This document shows, piece after piece, positions 21,546 through 32,687 of a DNA stretch of 64,000 nt. Location: positions 248,001 through 312,000 of the forward strand of contig JASFAU010000016.1 of NCBI GenBank assembly GCA_039704465.1. The letters run 5' to 3'. The position numbers were made by a program, and so were the translations under genes. Each line of letters opens with the position of its first letter. The first letter of the stretch is position 1. Under the pieces are notes generated by a model. It had not been told where the DNA came from. It saw only the letters and a list, made by a program, of their open reading frames with translations, and made no database searches. Source of the stretch: Plasmodiophora brassicae. Taxonomy: Eukaryota > Endomyxa > Phytomyxea > Plasmodiophorida > Plasmodiophoridae.

Positions 21546-23867
21546 ATGCGGTCGAAGGCGCCCGGCGACCTCGAGCAGGAGGTCGCCGACCTGCGCTCGG
21601 AGACGCTCGCCCTGCGCAAGGCGAACAACGAGCTGGCGCAGGCAGCCCGACTGCAGAAGGTCAGGCAGCAGAAGCTGGTCGACGAGCTCAAGCACGCCAC
21701 CCGCCTGCCCGAGCACCGAACGGCGGCGTCCCGGACCCGGGAACGGGAGCTCGACGAGTTCGTCGCGGCGCTTCGCGACGAGAACGCCAAGCTTCGCCGT
21801 CGGAACCTCAAACTTCACGATTCCGTTCGGCTCGCGGCGGATCGCCCGGTGAAGTCCAAGAGGCAGACGCCGCGGCCGCGGAAAGAGAACCGGGTGGCGA
21901 ATCGCGTCCGCGACATGTTGGATCAGATCGGGGAACGCGTCGCTCGAGCGGAATCGAAGGTCGACGACGTAGCACCTCGTCCGCTTGTCGAGCGCCACAA
22001 CAAGGACATCCTTGAACTGCAGGAACGCCTGAAGGACAGCCACACGAAGGTGCAGATACTGGAGCACCAGATCGGGCAGATCGAGGCGGCGATGCAGGCG
22101 GGCAAACAGGTGCAGAAGCACGCCGTCGAGCAGGTCGATAAGTACAAGGCGCTGCTGGAGGACATGCAGGGCAAGTACCGAGCGGCGCAGGCGAAAGTCA
22201 AGCAGCTGGAGGTCACGTCGGAGCAGACGGCCGCGCTGAACCTGATGATCGAGGACCTGCAGGCGACGAACGCCAACCTGCAGGCGCAGGTCGACGGCCT
22301 GACCCGCAGCGCGTTCATGAGCGACGAGGCGGAATCGCGACGGCTGCGCTCGGTCGAGGCGGACCACCTGGCGCAGATCAGCGAACTTCGCCTGGTGGTC
22401 GCCGAGAGGGATCACGCGCTCGAGAGCAGCACGGCCAAGATCAACGACCAGATGGCGCGGTTGCAGCAGCTCGAGGCGGAGGCGTTGCAGTCGGCGCAGG
22501 CGCGCGAGCAGCTGCAGCGCGAGCTGGCGGCGATCCGCGAGCGCATGCGGCACCTGGACGACCGGGTGCACGTGTTCACGGCGGATTCCGGCGTGGAACT
22601 CGAAGAGCTGGACCTGGCGCTGGACCTGATCCGCCGGCAAAAGGGCCTGTTCCGGGCCGCCGGGCCGGACGCCGACCCGGTCACGATCCCGGCGCTGCAG
22701 CGGAAGGTGCGCGAGCTGGAGATCCTCAACAAGGACCTGGTCACCGAGCTGAAGTGCAAGGAGGACATGCTGCGCATCCAGACGCACCTGAACTCGGAGC
22801 TGGACGCCGAGTACACGCGCGTCCAGGCCGAGAACCGCGACCTGAAGCAGTCCATCTTCGAGATGCAGAGGTCGGTGGCGGCGCGGCCGCGCGCCGAAAG
22901 CGTCATCAGCGACATGTCGCTCCTGTCGCAATTGTCAACGCTATCGTTCACCGAGAACCACAACGTCATTGTCGTGCGCGTCACGGGTGCTCGGTTCACG
23001 TCGCTAAAGGACGGCACCGATGCGCTGACATTCATCGGCATCGATTTCTTCGACTTCGAGACGGTGTACAGCGGCGTGTTCGCTGGCGCCCAGCCACACT
23101 ACAAGCTGACCGCCCAGTTCAAGGTCGCAGTCGACGCGTTCCTACTGGACCACCTGCGGTCCAAATCCATAAGGGTCGACGTCTACAGGCAGACGGACCA
23201 GGGCGACGTCCAGCGCTTCGCCGTCTGCTGCATCCCACTGGCCGGCCTGCTCGGTCATACGCAAAGGGTACCTTGCTGGGGAACGCTCACGCCGCATTGC
23301 AACTGACATGCCGTCCAGATTCGGGACTCGTACGAGGCCGTTGATGTGGACAAGACGGGGAAACCGGTTGGGACGATCGACGTCGTTGCCAAGATGTACC
23401 GGCCGGTCGTGTCAACATTACCGACGCCTGCGGACAGCGACAACGGGACGCCGAGGGAGGACGGGAAGCCGGCGACGTTTACGATGAGGATGACGCTGGG
23501 CGTGCAGAGTTTGGTGGTGAACGGCGTTGACCATGCGGACGGGCTGACGTTGCACGCTCACAACATGTACTACAATGTCGATGGCGTCGCGGAGCGTGTG
23601 ACCGGGAAAGACCGGCCGACGTTTGCGATCGAGTTCGAGACGAAACACGACCGCCTGCTGCCGCATGAGCTCGTGCGTTTCGAGGTGCTGAAAGGCGGGC
23701 CTGATGGCACGTTGGTCGGGCACTTTGATCTCGTCTTGACGCGCATCGCGCAAGCACAGTACGGGGAGATCACCAGCACGCTGCCGGTCAAAGACGACAA
23801 CGATGGTGAGATCGGGTCATGCGATTTGTCGGTGGAATGGATCCTGGCGGCGAACCCGTTGACATAA
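21546..23867 (+). CDS. RPGRIP1-like coiled-coil and C2-domain protein (ciliary transition zone)
   Basis: About 750 residues. From the ATG at 21546, the first 480 residues are almost all coiled coil rich in Glu, Gln, Arg and Leu, with a basic break near residue 105-120 (KSKRQTPRPRKENR). A first C2-type beta domain follows (IVVRVTGARFTSLKDGTDA...FFDFETVYSGVFAG). An intron lies at 23268-23318, and then a second C2-like domain to the stop at 23865-23867. Coiled coil plus tandem C2 domains is the plan of RPGRIP1/RPGRIP1L, which anchor at the ciliary transition zone with NPHP proteins. The identification rests on architecture and the first C2 domain; a different C2 coiled-coil protein is possible. 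The stop is 65 bp from the OST1 stop, on the opposite strand. Confidence 0.62.
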
Positions 23868-23932
23868 ACGCAGACAGGTCGCAGACCATATTGCCCATGT
23901 ATGCAGTGAGATGTGTCGCGAGCTGGCCAGCC

Positions 23933-25748
23933 CTATCCGGCGAGTTTCTCCTGCACCGCGGCGACTTGCGCAGCGAACTTGCCCGACTTGGTCTCCCGGC
24001 GAAGCTTCCAGAGATTAGACATCTCGTCTTTCACGGAACGGTCTTGACCTTCGCCTGCCTGGGCAACGGACGTCAGGAACTGCTGCATGACGCCATTCAG
24101 CGCGCTGTCTTCAGCCTTGCTGTTGCACAGGTCGACGAATTGGGACAGAAGTTGTTTCGGGGACTTCTTGTCGTGCTTCGGCGACGAAGATCCTGCCATC
24201 GTTGACGTCTTTTTCGGTTGCTTTGGCGCCCTAGCAGGATGCAGGGATAAATCCACCCTGCTGTAGGCAATGCTGGCAATGAAAAACATCAGGAAGCCGA
24301 AAAACAGCAGCAGCGGTTCGCGAAGAATGGACAATCTGCTGAAGGAGTAGGTGACCTGGAAGTCTTTGCCATGGTATCCACTAACGACGCTGTAAAGGAG
24401 TCAGTAGTCGGTCCAAAGAGCAGATGCGCCGCGCCCTACTTCTTCTTGCGCAATTCCAGCATCGGCCGGCCGACAGTGTCCAGGTAGGTGCGCCTAACAG
24501 TGCGGTCAGTCTCGACAACGTCAAAGAACGGGGTATCCCAGTGGATGTCCGTCGCGCCTGCACGCGTGCAGTCAGATACGGGTGGAAAATGATGACGCAC
24601 AGCACGAGACCTTCCGGCAGAATGACTCGGACAACCATTTCGTCGACAACGAGGTCGTCGAAGTTCGTCCCGAAAGGGATGTTGAGCACGAACTTGGTCG
24701 GGTCTCCACGTCGGTTAAATAACGCATACTGCGATGGGACATTGTAGCCCATGTAGAAGTCGGTTTTCCACCCGCCGAACATAGGGAATCGCGTAGCTGC
24801 CTCGAAATGCACCTATAGCCATTGGTAGCATTATGCCTGGCAGTGAAGAAGTAACCCGTGTACCTGCTTGGCCATCTGGCGGACTCGAGACGTCGAGACG
24901 TTTCCGATCGAGTCCCGGTAGTAGATGTCCCTCGCATGAGGAGGCAGGTGCGCAGTGAGCCATTGGAACGTGCCCGATTTGCTGACGCTGTAGGAGTCGA
25001 AATCAACTCGAGAGTACTCGCCAGCCAGAAGCGGGCCCTTGTTGGCGATGAGGTATTTCTCCTCAATGGCGACGTTGCCCCAGTGCGAAACCTCGATCTC
25101 CTTCTCGAGCGACAAGACCGTGGCCAGCGACTTGTCGTGCATGAAGTGCACATCGATCGGCTGCACCGTGTGAGGCGCGACATTGTTGAACGGCCCGTAG
25201 TTGATGTTCCCTTTGTCCTTTACCGCCGTCGCACCAGAGAACGATTTGATGTTGGTCGTACCCAACCGGAACGTGGTCTTCTGAACCGCGCTCGGGTACG
25301 GCGACACCCACGTTGCCGAATCGTAATACTTCAGGAACGGCAATTCGCCCTGACGAATCGCCTTCGGGTACGGTTTGAACTGGTGAATGAACACGATCTG
25401 GAGGCGGAACTTCGTCGACGCCCCGGGCGACAACGGCTTCGGGAACGCGACATCAACGACATGGGTGCCGCGGGAGGCGGACACCGGCGAGCAGAACGAC
25501 ACGAACTTCGGGTCGTCAACGATCAGCATGCACTCGGCCATACGCCCAGCCTGCTGCTCCAGCAGCGCTATCCGGTACAGCGACACGGGCGCGTCGCCGT
25601 CGTTGCGGACCAGCAGGCCGACCTTGTGCACGACCTCGTTGCCGGACAGCGCCACCTTCCGCGTCACCTTCTCGTTGTACAGCGACGCCGACGCTAGCCC
25701 GGCGAGCGCCACGCCGATCAGGAGGACACCCGCAGGCGACAGCATCAT
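23933..25748 (-). CDS. OST1: Oligosaccharyltransferase subunit ribophorin I
   Basis: Type I ER membrane subunit of the complex that transfers the lipid-linked glycan to Asn in nascent proteins. The ATG at 25748 starts a clean signal peptide (MMLSPAGVLLIGVALAGLAS). The luminal domain follows, with family segments such as EKVTRKVALSGNEVVHKVG, LPFLKYYDSATWVSPYP, EVSHWGNVAIEEKY and HLPPHARDIYYRDSIGNVS. After an intron come FPMFGGWKTDFYMGYN and EMVVRVILPEGL. The last exon has the single transmembrane helix (LSILREPLLLFFGFLMFFIASIAYSRVD, near 24250-24330). A cytosolic tail of about 100 residues is rich in Lys and Gln, longer than in many homologues. The gene diverges from SEC15 with about 170 bp between start codons. 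Confidence 0.92.
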
Positions 25749-25920
25749 TGTCACGCACCGCCGTCGCCGACCGCGGCAATTTGGTCGTCTCTCGGCGTCG
25801 CTGAAAAAACACGCCCCACACCCGGCCCAAAATGTGCGACAGTGCATCTATTCTGGGGTACCCCGTCGTCGTCACTGCTGCAGTGCAGTCGCGCGACGGG
25901 CCGCACACGTCATTCGGCAA

Positions 25921-28071
25921 ATGGTCGCGTCGTGTGGACATGGGCGCGAGGCGCGGCGGCGGCGCTCGACGGTGGCCATGATGAGCGGGCACGCGCAGGC
26001 GGTCTGCAGTTCGCTGGCGCAAACGTCGACGGGGTGGATGACGGCGATCCGGTGGGTAGCCGAGGGCGCCGCGCAGCGCGACGCGTTGCTGGCCGCCATT
26101 GCGAGCGACAGGAGGCGGTATGCTGCGAGGATCGAGGATGTGTGCGCACAGTACCGGCCGGATGACCTGTGCGTGCTACGGGACGCTGTGTCTGAAACGC
26201 GTTCTGTCCGCGCGACCCTTCTCGAGATCAACGCGGGCGTTCAAGCAAGCGGAGATGAGCTAGCTGCCAAGGTAGCCATGGGGTTTATTCACACGTTCAA
26301 CACGTCGCTGATCCGGATTCTTGATGTGCAGGCCACGAGGCTGCGGGACCTTCACAGGGCCCGACATAATATTACTCTAGCTCGGGGCGTTCTGCAACGG
26401 TACGAGGACGCTTTGAATGGCCTCGTCCACGCTGAAACATGCATGTCCGACCGCGAATGGGACCTGGCTGTTGCGGCGCTGGAAAGCGTTGACGCCCTCC
26501 CTGGCAACCGCAACGCCATGGTCCAGGCAATGCTGCGTCGTCGAGACGATCTGGCGAATGCAATCTGTCATTCCGCGATGCTTGAATACGGGGAATGGCT
26601 CCATGGCACGGTGGCTTCCGCTCCACGTATAGGCCGGGATGTCATGTCGGATAGCTTCTCGGTGAACAGCGTATTCGCTCGACAAGATGCGCAGAACGCC
26701 ATCTGCACCGACGCTTACCGGAAATGCAAGGTTGCACACGCCGCTCTCGGCAGGAGCAAGCGGTTTCTTGCCAGACACCACACAAACCGTCAGGAACAAC
26801 TTGTTCAACTGCTACGTCCTGTTGTCATTGGCAGTGACGAGTTCTGTTTGGCCATTCAGAACTGTCTTGGCTTTTTCATCATCGAAAGCGCTCTTGTCGA
26901 GGTCGATCCTGACCTTGGCAATCGTCGCTGGCAACTTCTGGACTCGGCTCTGTCCTTCATCAAGATCGGGTTACAATTCGCAATTTCGCCGTCACGAGAT
27001 ATCGACTCTCTGCTTTCAGCCGTCAATGCTGTATCGCGATTCTCGACCAGGCTGGAGGCTCTAACGTCGTGGCCGGCGCAGGACCTCACTAACGCGCTCG
27101 TTTCGCACACCGCGCGGATTCTATCCGCAATTGACGCTCACTTCGAGCAATCCGCCGTTAAGGCCTCCCGTATCCCGATGTCATTTGAATGTCAGGCGCC
27201 GTCGGCGCCTGCCGTTGCATTCCATGACGCGATCATCGACGCGGTATCGCTCTGGGGATCGTTCTGCGATGCTGTCCCAAGCTTGAAGCATCAGGTTGTT
27301 CAGCGAGTCGACTGGTACTACGTCCGAGCTCAACGGTTGCTCGTACAATCGTGGCGCGAATCTCTTTCCGTCCCAACGTGCGCAATCGAGATGATATCGT
27401 GCATCGTGGACGCGCGGTTCTTTCTGGACCAGTCTCAAACCGTCGGCGCGCGTCTTAGCGACATCACGGGCACGCCGCACTGCAATTCGACATGCATTCT
27501 TGTAGATGGCGTGGCATCGTTGGATCGGCTTCTACAAGGTCATGCAGACGCAGTTCGCAACTCGGTGCGTGCCCGCGTGGACATCCTCATGCGATCCTGG
27601 GCGAAAGGCCTTGACTGGAACGCCGCCAAGGACGACGAGAATGTATCGCCCGAGATGCTGGCACTGACGACTTGGCTTGAACAAATAAGCCTGTTGATTC
27701 CCGGTGGGTGCGATGCGATGCGACATCTCATATTTGACGACGCAAGTGAATGTGTTTCTACTGTGATGCTCGATTCCTTGGATTCCGCCGAATTGTTCAC
27801 ATTGCCGGGTCTGTCGAAAATCGACGTCGATCTCCGACATGTCGAACTCTTCGTCATTCGTTCGTCCGGCGTCTTTGGCATCGAAACGCGCTTCACAAAG
27901 CTCCGACAGGCGCTGAACTATCTGCTTGCATTCAAGCCCAACTACGACCTTCGCGCGCTGACACTGTGGTCCTGCCAGGAACTGAAGTCTCTCAGGACGC
28001 GAATGCCGCAATTCCGTCGACTGAACTTCCCGCGGCTGAGGAGACGCAAGGATGCGTACAGATCGGCGTAA
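25921..28071 (+). CDS. SEC15: Exocyst complex component SEC15
   Basis: Rod-shaped exocyst subunit that links Rab GTPases on secretory vesicles to the plasma-membrane tether. It is a single frame of about 716 codons without introns. N-terminal coiled-coil helices include LEINAGVQASGDELAAK. Then comes the segment LEYGEWLHGTVASAPRIGRDV typical of Sec15, followed by helical-bundle blocks. Near the C-terminus, IDVDLRHVELFVIRSSGVFG...LRQALNYLLAF matches the Sec15 region that binds Rab/Sec4. Two ATGs are possible, at 25921 and 25978 (MMSG), in the same frame. The protein is slightly shorter than animal EXOC6. COG and other CATCHR subunits are more distant alternatives. Confidence 0.85.
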   Translation: MVASCGHGREARRRRSTVAMMSGHAQAVCSSLAQTSTGWMTAIRWVAEGAAQRDALLAAIASDRRRYAARIEDVCAQYRPDDLCVLRDAVSETRSVRATLLEINAGVQASGDELAAKVAMGFIHTFNTSLIRILDVQATRLRDLHRARHNITLARGVLQRYEDALNGLVHAETCMSDREWDLAVAALESVDALPGNRNAMVQAMLRRRDDLANAICHSAMLEYGEWLHGTVASAPRIGRDVMSDSFSVNSVFARQDAQNAICTDAYRKCKVAHAALGRSKRFLARHHTNRQEQLVQLLRPVVIGSDEFCLAIQNCLGFFIIESALVEVDPDLGNRRWQLLDSALSFIKIGLQFAISPSRDIDSLLSAVNAVSRFSTRLEALTSWPAQDLTNALVSHTARILSAIDAHFEQSAVKASRIPMSFECQAPSAPAVAFHDAIIDAVSLWGSFCDAVPSLKHQVVQRVDWYYVRAQRLLVQSWRESLSVPTCAIEMISCIVDARFFLDQSQTVGARLSDITGTPHCNSTCILVDGVASLDRLLQGHADAVRNSVRARVDILMRSWAKGLDWNAAKDDENVSPEMLALTTWLEQISLLIPGGCDAMRHLIFDDASECVSTVMLDSLDSAELFTLPGLSKIDVDLRHVELFVIRSSGVFGIETRFTKLRQALNYLLAFKPNYDLRALTLWSCQELKSLRTRMPQFRRLNFPRLRRRKDAYRSA

Positions 28072-28236
28072 CCTGTTCTTCGCGCCGTAGTCTCCTGTAC
28101 AGTGTGCTTACACTGTTTTCTTCCGCACCCGAATGTTCCGGGCCACCGACCGGCCGAGGACGTGAATTCAACGGATTCGTCATCATTTTGGACGACGAGT
28201 TGTACGAATAGGGCAACGTCGAGTGCACTGGACGAC

Positions 28237-28626
28237 ATGACGTCGCTGTTCAGCAACCTGCTGCTGGGCCGTTCCAGGATGATGGCCATGGAGCTGATCG
28301 AGAAGCCCGACGCGTACGTGGTCAAGGTCGACATCCCCGGCCTGCGGAAGGAGGACGTCAACCTGCAGCTGGTGGACAATTACCTGACGGTCACCAGGAA
28401 GGAGAAGGAGGCCCATGAGCGAGGCGAGGGACGAGAGGTGAAACCGGAGGAGGAGAACGTCACCGTCCTGTTCAACGAGCGCGACGACTCGGAAGTGTCC
28501 CGCACGTTACGCCTGCCTCGCGACGTCGACAAGGACACGGTCCACGCGCGCTACGACCTCGGCCAGCTCTGCATCTGCATCAAGAAGCAGGCGGAATCGC
28601 GGGGCACCGTCGTCAACATCGAATGA
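28237..28626 (+). CDS. Small heat shock protein, HSP20/alpha-crystallin family
   Basis: ATP-independent holdase chaperone of 129 residues. The short N-terminal arm (MTSLFSNLLLGRSRMMAMEL) precedes the alpha-crystallin domain. Typical strands are EKPDAYVVKVDIPGLRKEDV near residues 22-41, YLTVTRKEKE, and the VSRTLRLPRDVDKDTVHA to LGQLCICIKK end. The C-terminal anchoring I-x-I/V motif appears as VVNIE at the end. The compact N-terminus and plant/bacterial class-I style AYVVKVDIPG suggest a cytosolic class-I-type member. No heat-shock element was clearly seen in the upstream 160 bp. It converges on the EF-hand gene with 83 bp between stop codons. Confidence 0.92.
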   Translation: MTSLFSNLLLGRSRMMAMELIEKPDAYVVKVDIPGLRKEDVNLQLVDNYLTVTRKEKEAHERGEGREVKPEEENVTVLFNERDDSEVSRTLRLPRDVDKDTVHARYDLGQLCICIKKQAESRGTVVNIE

Positions 28627-28709
28627 GGACCATTTCGCCACGCGTCTCTACGCCATTCGAATACACTTGCTGACGTCTGTTCTGCTTCGCGAACGCCACC
28701 ACTCTTTAT

Positions 28710-31700
28710 TCAACGACGACGACGAAGCAGGTCGTCCACGACAGTGTCCAGGTCTGCACAGAACCGCGCGTAGTCCACACCATCGCCATCCTCCATCCGG
28801 TACCGTTTGCAGATCGCATCGATTGTCGCCGGGTTCGTCGTCCCTCCGAAGTCGAGCAGCACGCTCGCGAGGTGCATGCGCTGTACGCGCCCGCGACGCG
28901 GCTTATCGAACGCCGCGAAACTCTCCCTGATCGACTGCACGCGGCGCTTCACGATCACGCCGGCGACGCGCCGTAGCGCACCGTTCACGAGCGCCATCTC
29001 CGACGACGTCAACAACAGTTCGGTCGTTGCCGTCAGCGGCGCGGTCGGCTCCGCGTCAAAGTCGACACAGAATCGGGCGTAGCAGACCGCACCCGTCTTG
29101 TTGTTCCGGTACGTGTCGACCAGGGCGGCGAATTCCTGCGAACGACACGATGTCAGCGTTCCGCGACGGGTCGTCCGTCGGTCGACGAGTACCGCGTCGG
29201 ATAGGCGAAAGTTGCAGACGTCGAGGCAACGCCGGAAGATGGCCGGCGAGACGTGCCCCGACCGGAGCCCGTCGTACGGTTCGAAGACGTCCTTCGGGCG
29301 CATCTCGAACTTCGACCCAGCGATCTTCAGGCGTCGTAGGACGTCCGCCACCCGGACGGCGACGTGCGGGACCGGTTTCTTCACAGGCGTCAGCGACTTC
29401 GCAATCGACGACGACGACGATTCGTCAGGCTTGTGCTGTTGTTCGACAGCGTTGACGAAGCGGACGTAGTCGATAGCGTCGCCGCGGTGGAACCGTTTGT
29501 GCAGGAGGGCGACCTGCGCCGACGTGACCGGGTCCGCCCAGGTGTTGATCGCCGCGTGGAACTGCTCGCGGGACACGACACCGTCGTTGCTGCGGTCGTA
29601 GTCCTCGAGGTACGGTTTCAGGTTCAGGCCGCGCTCGGCGACGACCGTCCGCATCCGGTCCAGCAGCGCGTCGATGGCCTTGTTCTCGCCCGGCGTCGCG
29701 ATCAGGTCGACCCGTTCCTCATCGGGGTCGAACAGGACGAGCGGCGCCTTGCCGAACCCGGTGGGGTGCTGCTCGATGCCGACGGGAACGAACGCCGCGC
29801 CGACGTCGCGACAGAACCGGGCGTAGTTCACGCGCCCTGCGGTGCGTCAGAGGTGTGTGCACCTGTGGAGGGCGCGCCCGCGCGTACCTGTGCGTTTCGG
29901 GTCGTCGGACGTGTACCTGTCGAGGAGGACGGCGAACTCCTGGTCGGTCAGGGCGATGTCGTACCGGTCCAGGGTGCGCCGGAACTCGTCGGGCGAGACG
30001 CACCCGGTGCGCAGCGCGTCGAAGTCGACAAAGTACGCCTCGAGGCGGACCCGGCGCCGATGCACGACCGTCTGGATGCGGCGCATGACGTGCCGCCCGT
30101 CGGGGCCCGGCCTCGCCGGTGCCGGCACCGGCGCCAGCGTCGTCGCCGACGCCGCCGACGCCGCCGTGACCTTCTGGCTGGACTCGATCGCATCGCAGAT
30201 CGGGCGGTAGCGGATGTGCCCGTTGCTGTCGCGGTGGAACCGCTTGTACAACAGGTCGAGCTCGGCGCTCGTGATCGGCAGGCCCGTGTTGTTCAGCACG
30301 CTCCTGAACTGGCGCTTCGTCACGTACCCGCGGTGCAGGCGATCGAAATCGCGGAACCAGGTCGTCGGGTTCATGCCGAACCTCGTTGCGGTCTCGTACC
30401 TAGCGGAACATGTCAGCGATGTGCTTGCCCGGCGATCCTAACGCGATCCCACAGGCGGGCCAGGATCGCGTCGATCGCGGCGGTATCCTGCTGCGTCTCG
30501 CGCAGCGACTCGTCAGAGCCCTCGTCGCGGTACGGCACGAACGGGACGGTCGACCGGGTCGGGTCGGCCGGGTCGATCTCGGCGAACGCGCCCGTGACGG
30601 CGCGCACGAACCGCTTCCAGTGGACGGCGCCGGCGTAGTCCGGGTGCACCGGCGCCAGGAACGGCGCGGCGAGCAGGTCGATCTCCTCGGGGCTGCACCC
30701 GAACCCGGTCATGCGCAGGACGCGGGCGAACGTCTCGCGCAGGACGCGCCCCTGCGCCGTGCGACTCAGTGCATGAACGGTTGTGCGTTTGCGGCACTAC
30801 GCGTACCGTGCGCAGCTGGTCAAAGTCGGTGAACAGGTCGACGATGCGGACGCCGTTGCCCTGCAGGTACGTCTGCAGGCGGTGCAGCGCCTTCGCGTAC
30901 GTCACGCTGCCGCCGTCGCGCCGGGCCGAGTGCGGCGCGTCCTCGGACAGGTCGTCGTCCGCGGCGACGATCGGCACGAGCGACGCCTGCAGGTGCTGCT
31001 CCTGGTCATGTGGGCGACGTCGCTCGTCCAGGACCAGCTGGACGGCCTTGTCGAACGCCCTGTAGTTGAACCGATTCGCGGGCGTCGTGAACCGGCTCAA
31101 CAGCGCGTTCTCGTCCGCCTTGGACAGGCGGGCGTCGAGCGACGTCAGCACGGAGCGAAACTGGGCGTGCGAGATCGTGCCCGAGTTGACGCGGTCGAAA
31201 TCCTTGAAGAAGCTGACCAGCGTGACGTTCCGGTCGGTCAGGAACCGGCACACGCTCTCCAGCGCCGACCGGATCGGCTCGTCCGGCGCAACATCCGGTA
31301 CCGCCGGGACGATGGTGAATCGCCGCGGCGCGCTTAACGGTTGCATCTCCAGGTCCTTCACGTGCCCCGCGGCCTGTGGACCACAACAGTCACCAGAAGG
31401 GGCGGCACCGTCTCGACACCAGGGCCGTCTTACCTCGATGGCGTCGTGCAGGCGCTGATAGTCGATCTGGTCGGGTTCCTTCGCGTGCGGGAACGCCTGC
31501 TGCAAGGTGTTCAGCTGCGCGTCCGTCAGGTTGACGTTGGCGATGCTGGACACGATCGCCCCGAACCGCGTCCGCGTCATGCAATTGCGTCGCAGGGGGT
31601 CGGCGTCCCGAAGGAACCGGAACAGGCGGACGCCCTTCGCGAAACTGTTCACGCGTAGAAGGTAGATCAGGTCGTCGAGCGACGTTTTCGACGGCGGCGC

Positions 31701-32558
31701 TGACGACGATGAAGGTGCCGCCGATGGTTTACACGGGGCAGGAGGCACCGTCGGGTCGCTGCCGTCGTACTTGGCGAGCCTGGCAACGTCGGCCAGGAAC
31801 TCAACGTAGTCGACGTCCTCCTGGTGGCCAGACGACGCGTACGTCCGCTGCAGAAGGCGGACGGCTTCCTCACTGAACATGAACCCGGACGCTAGACGGG
31901 CCGGCGGTCAGATGCGAACAACAGCCTGTCGGTTGGCACGCGTCTGACCCGTCAGGCACTTCTCGAACTGCGTCCTGGTGACGCAGCCGCTGTTGAACTT
32001 GTCGAAGTCGCGGAAGACGGGCTTCAGGTCGAGGCGGCGTCGGATGACGCGATCGCAGACCTGCTTCAGAGCGCGTCGGATGACACCCTGCTGGTGGGCG
32101 TCGAGGTTCCCAGGCTGGCGTCGCTCGGCGGCGACGACCTTGGCGAATTGGCGGATGCGATCCGCACCTTCCAGGATGGGCCCTTCCGGGTGTCGCTCCA
32201 AATCTCGTGGGCCGAGCACTGCGTCTGGAGTTAGGAAAGACACGTTTCACGGGGGGTGGCGGCTCGGTGACCGTATACCCGCATTGACGGCATCGACGAA
32301 GCGCTTGTAGTCGATCATGGGCTGGTTCTTGTACGTGGCGGTGAACTGTCGCGCGAGCACGTCGACATCGGCAGGGGAGACAGGGATCAGCGCCGCCAGG
32401 AGGGCGCGATGGAAGTTGTCCCGCGTGAGCAGCCCGCGCCGGTGACGATCGTACGGGACGAAGAAGTCCTGCAGGCGGATCCCGCACTGGAACACATGCG
32501 CCTGTAGGCGTAACTCCAACTGTGGCCACGCGGGCGCCGCCGCCGCCACCGCCGACAT
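28710..32558 (-). CDS. Large multi-EF-hand protein, EFCAB6-like
   Basis: Roughly 1,200 residues in at least six exons, starting with an ATG at 32558 (MSAVAAAAPAWPQLEL). About ten units of about 100 residues repeat the pattern F-x-D-(Y/F)-D-x(2)-x-x-G-x-V/I-x-x-x-x-F and then a helical pair ending YxRFxxA. Examples are FFVPYDRHRRGLLTRDNF, FRDFDKFNSGCVTRTQF, FKDFDRVNSGTISHAQF, FVDFDALRTGCVSPDEF and DRSNDGVVSREQF. Most loops lack several of the acidic calcium ligands, so few sites should bind calcium. EFCAB6 and related axonemal proteins share this architecture, and a flagellar or cytoskeletal role is likely but inferred. Exon edges near 29840, 30400, 30750, 31390 and 31890 are approximate. Confidence 0.7.
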
Positions 32559-32687
32559 GAACGCTTCGTACTTAGGAAGGCCTTTCCCGGTCGATCCAAA
32601 CCGTACCCGTATCCGAGACAGGTGCGGGGAGGGCAGCGACAGAGTGAATTCATATCGAACTGTGCACGTCTGCTGGGGATATCAGAA

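Noticed and set aside
21531..22931. Long minus-strand open frame (466 codons) opposite the coiled-coil gene
   Set aside because: It is the mirror of a highly biased coiled-coil coding strand, composed mostly of Arg, Leu, Val, His and Asp, with no motif. The plus strand has C2 domains and a proper start.
24858..25697. Long plus-strand frame opposite OST1
   Set aside because: OST1 on the minus strand is certain from many conserved blocks and a signal peptide. The plus frame is Arg/Val/Asp-rich and has no features.
29364..30638. 424-codon plus-strand frame opposite the EF-hand gene
   Set aside because: It is the antisense of EF-hand repeats, with Arg/Val/Asp-rich composition typical of the reverse of a GC-rich gene.
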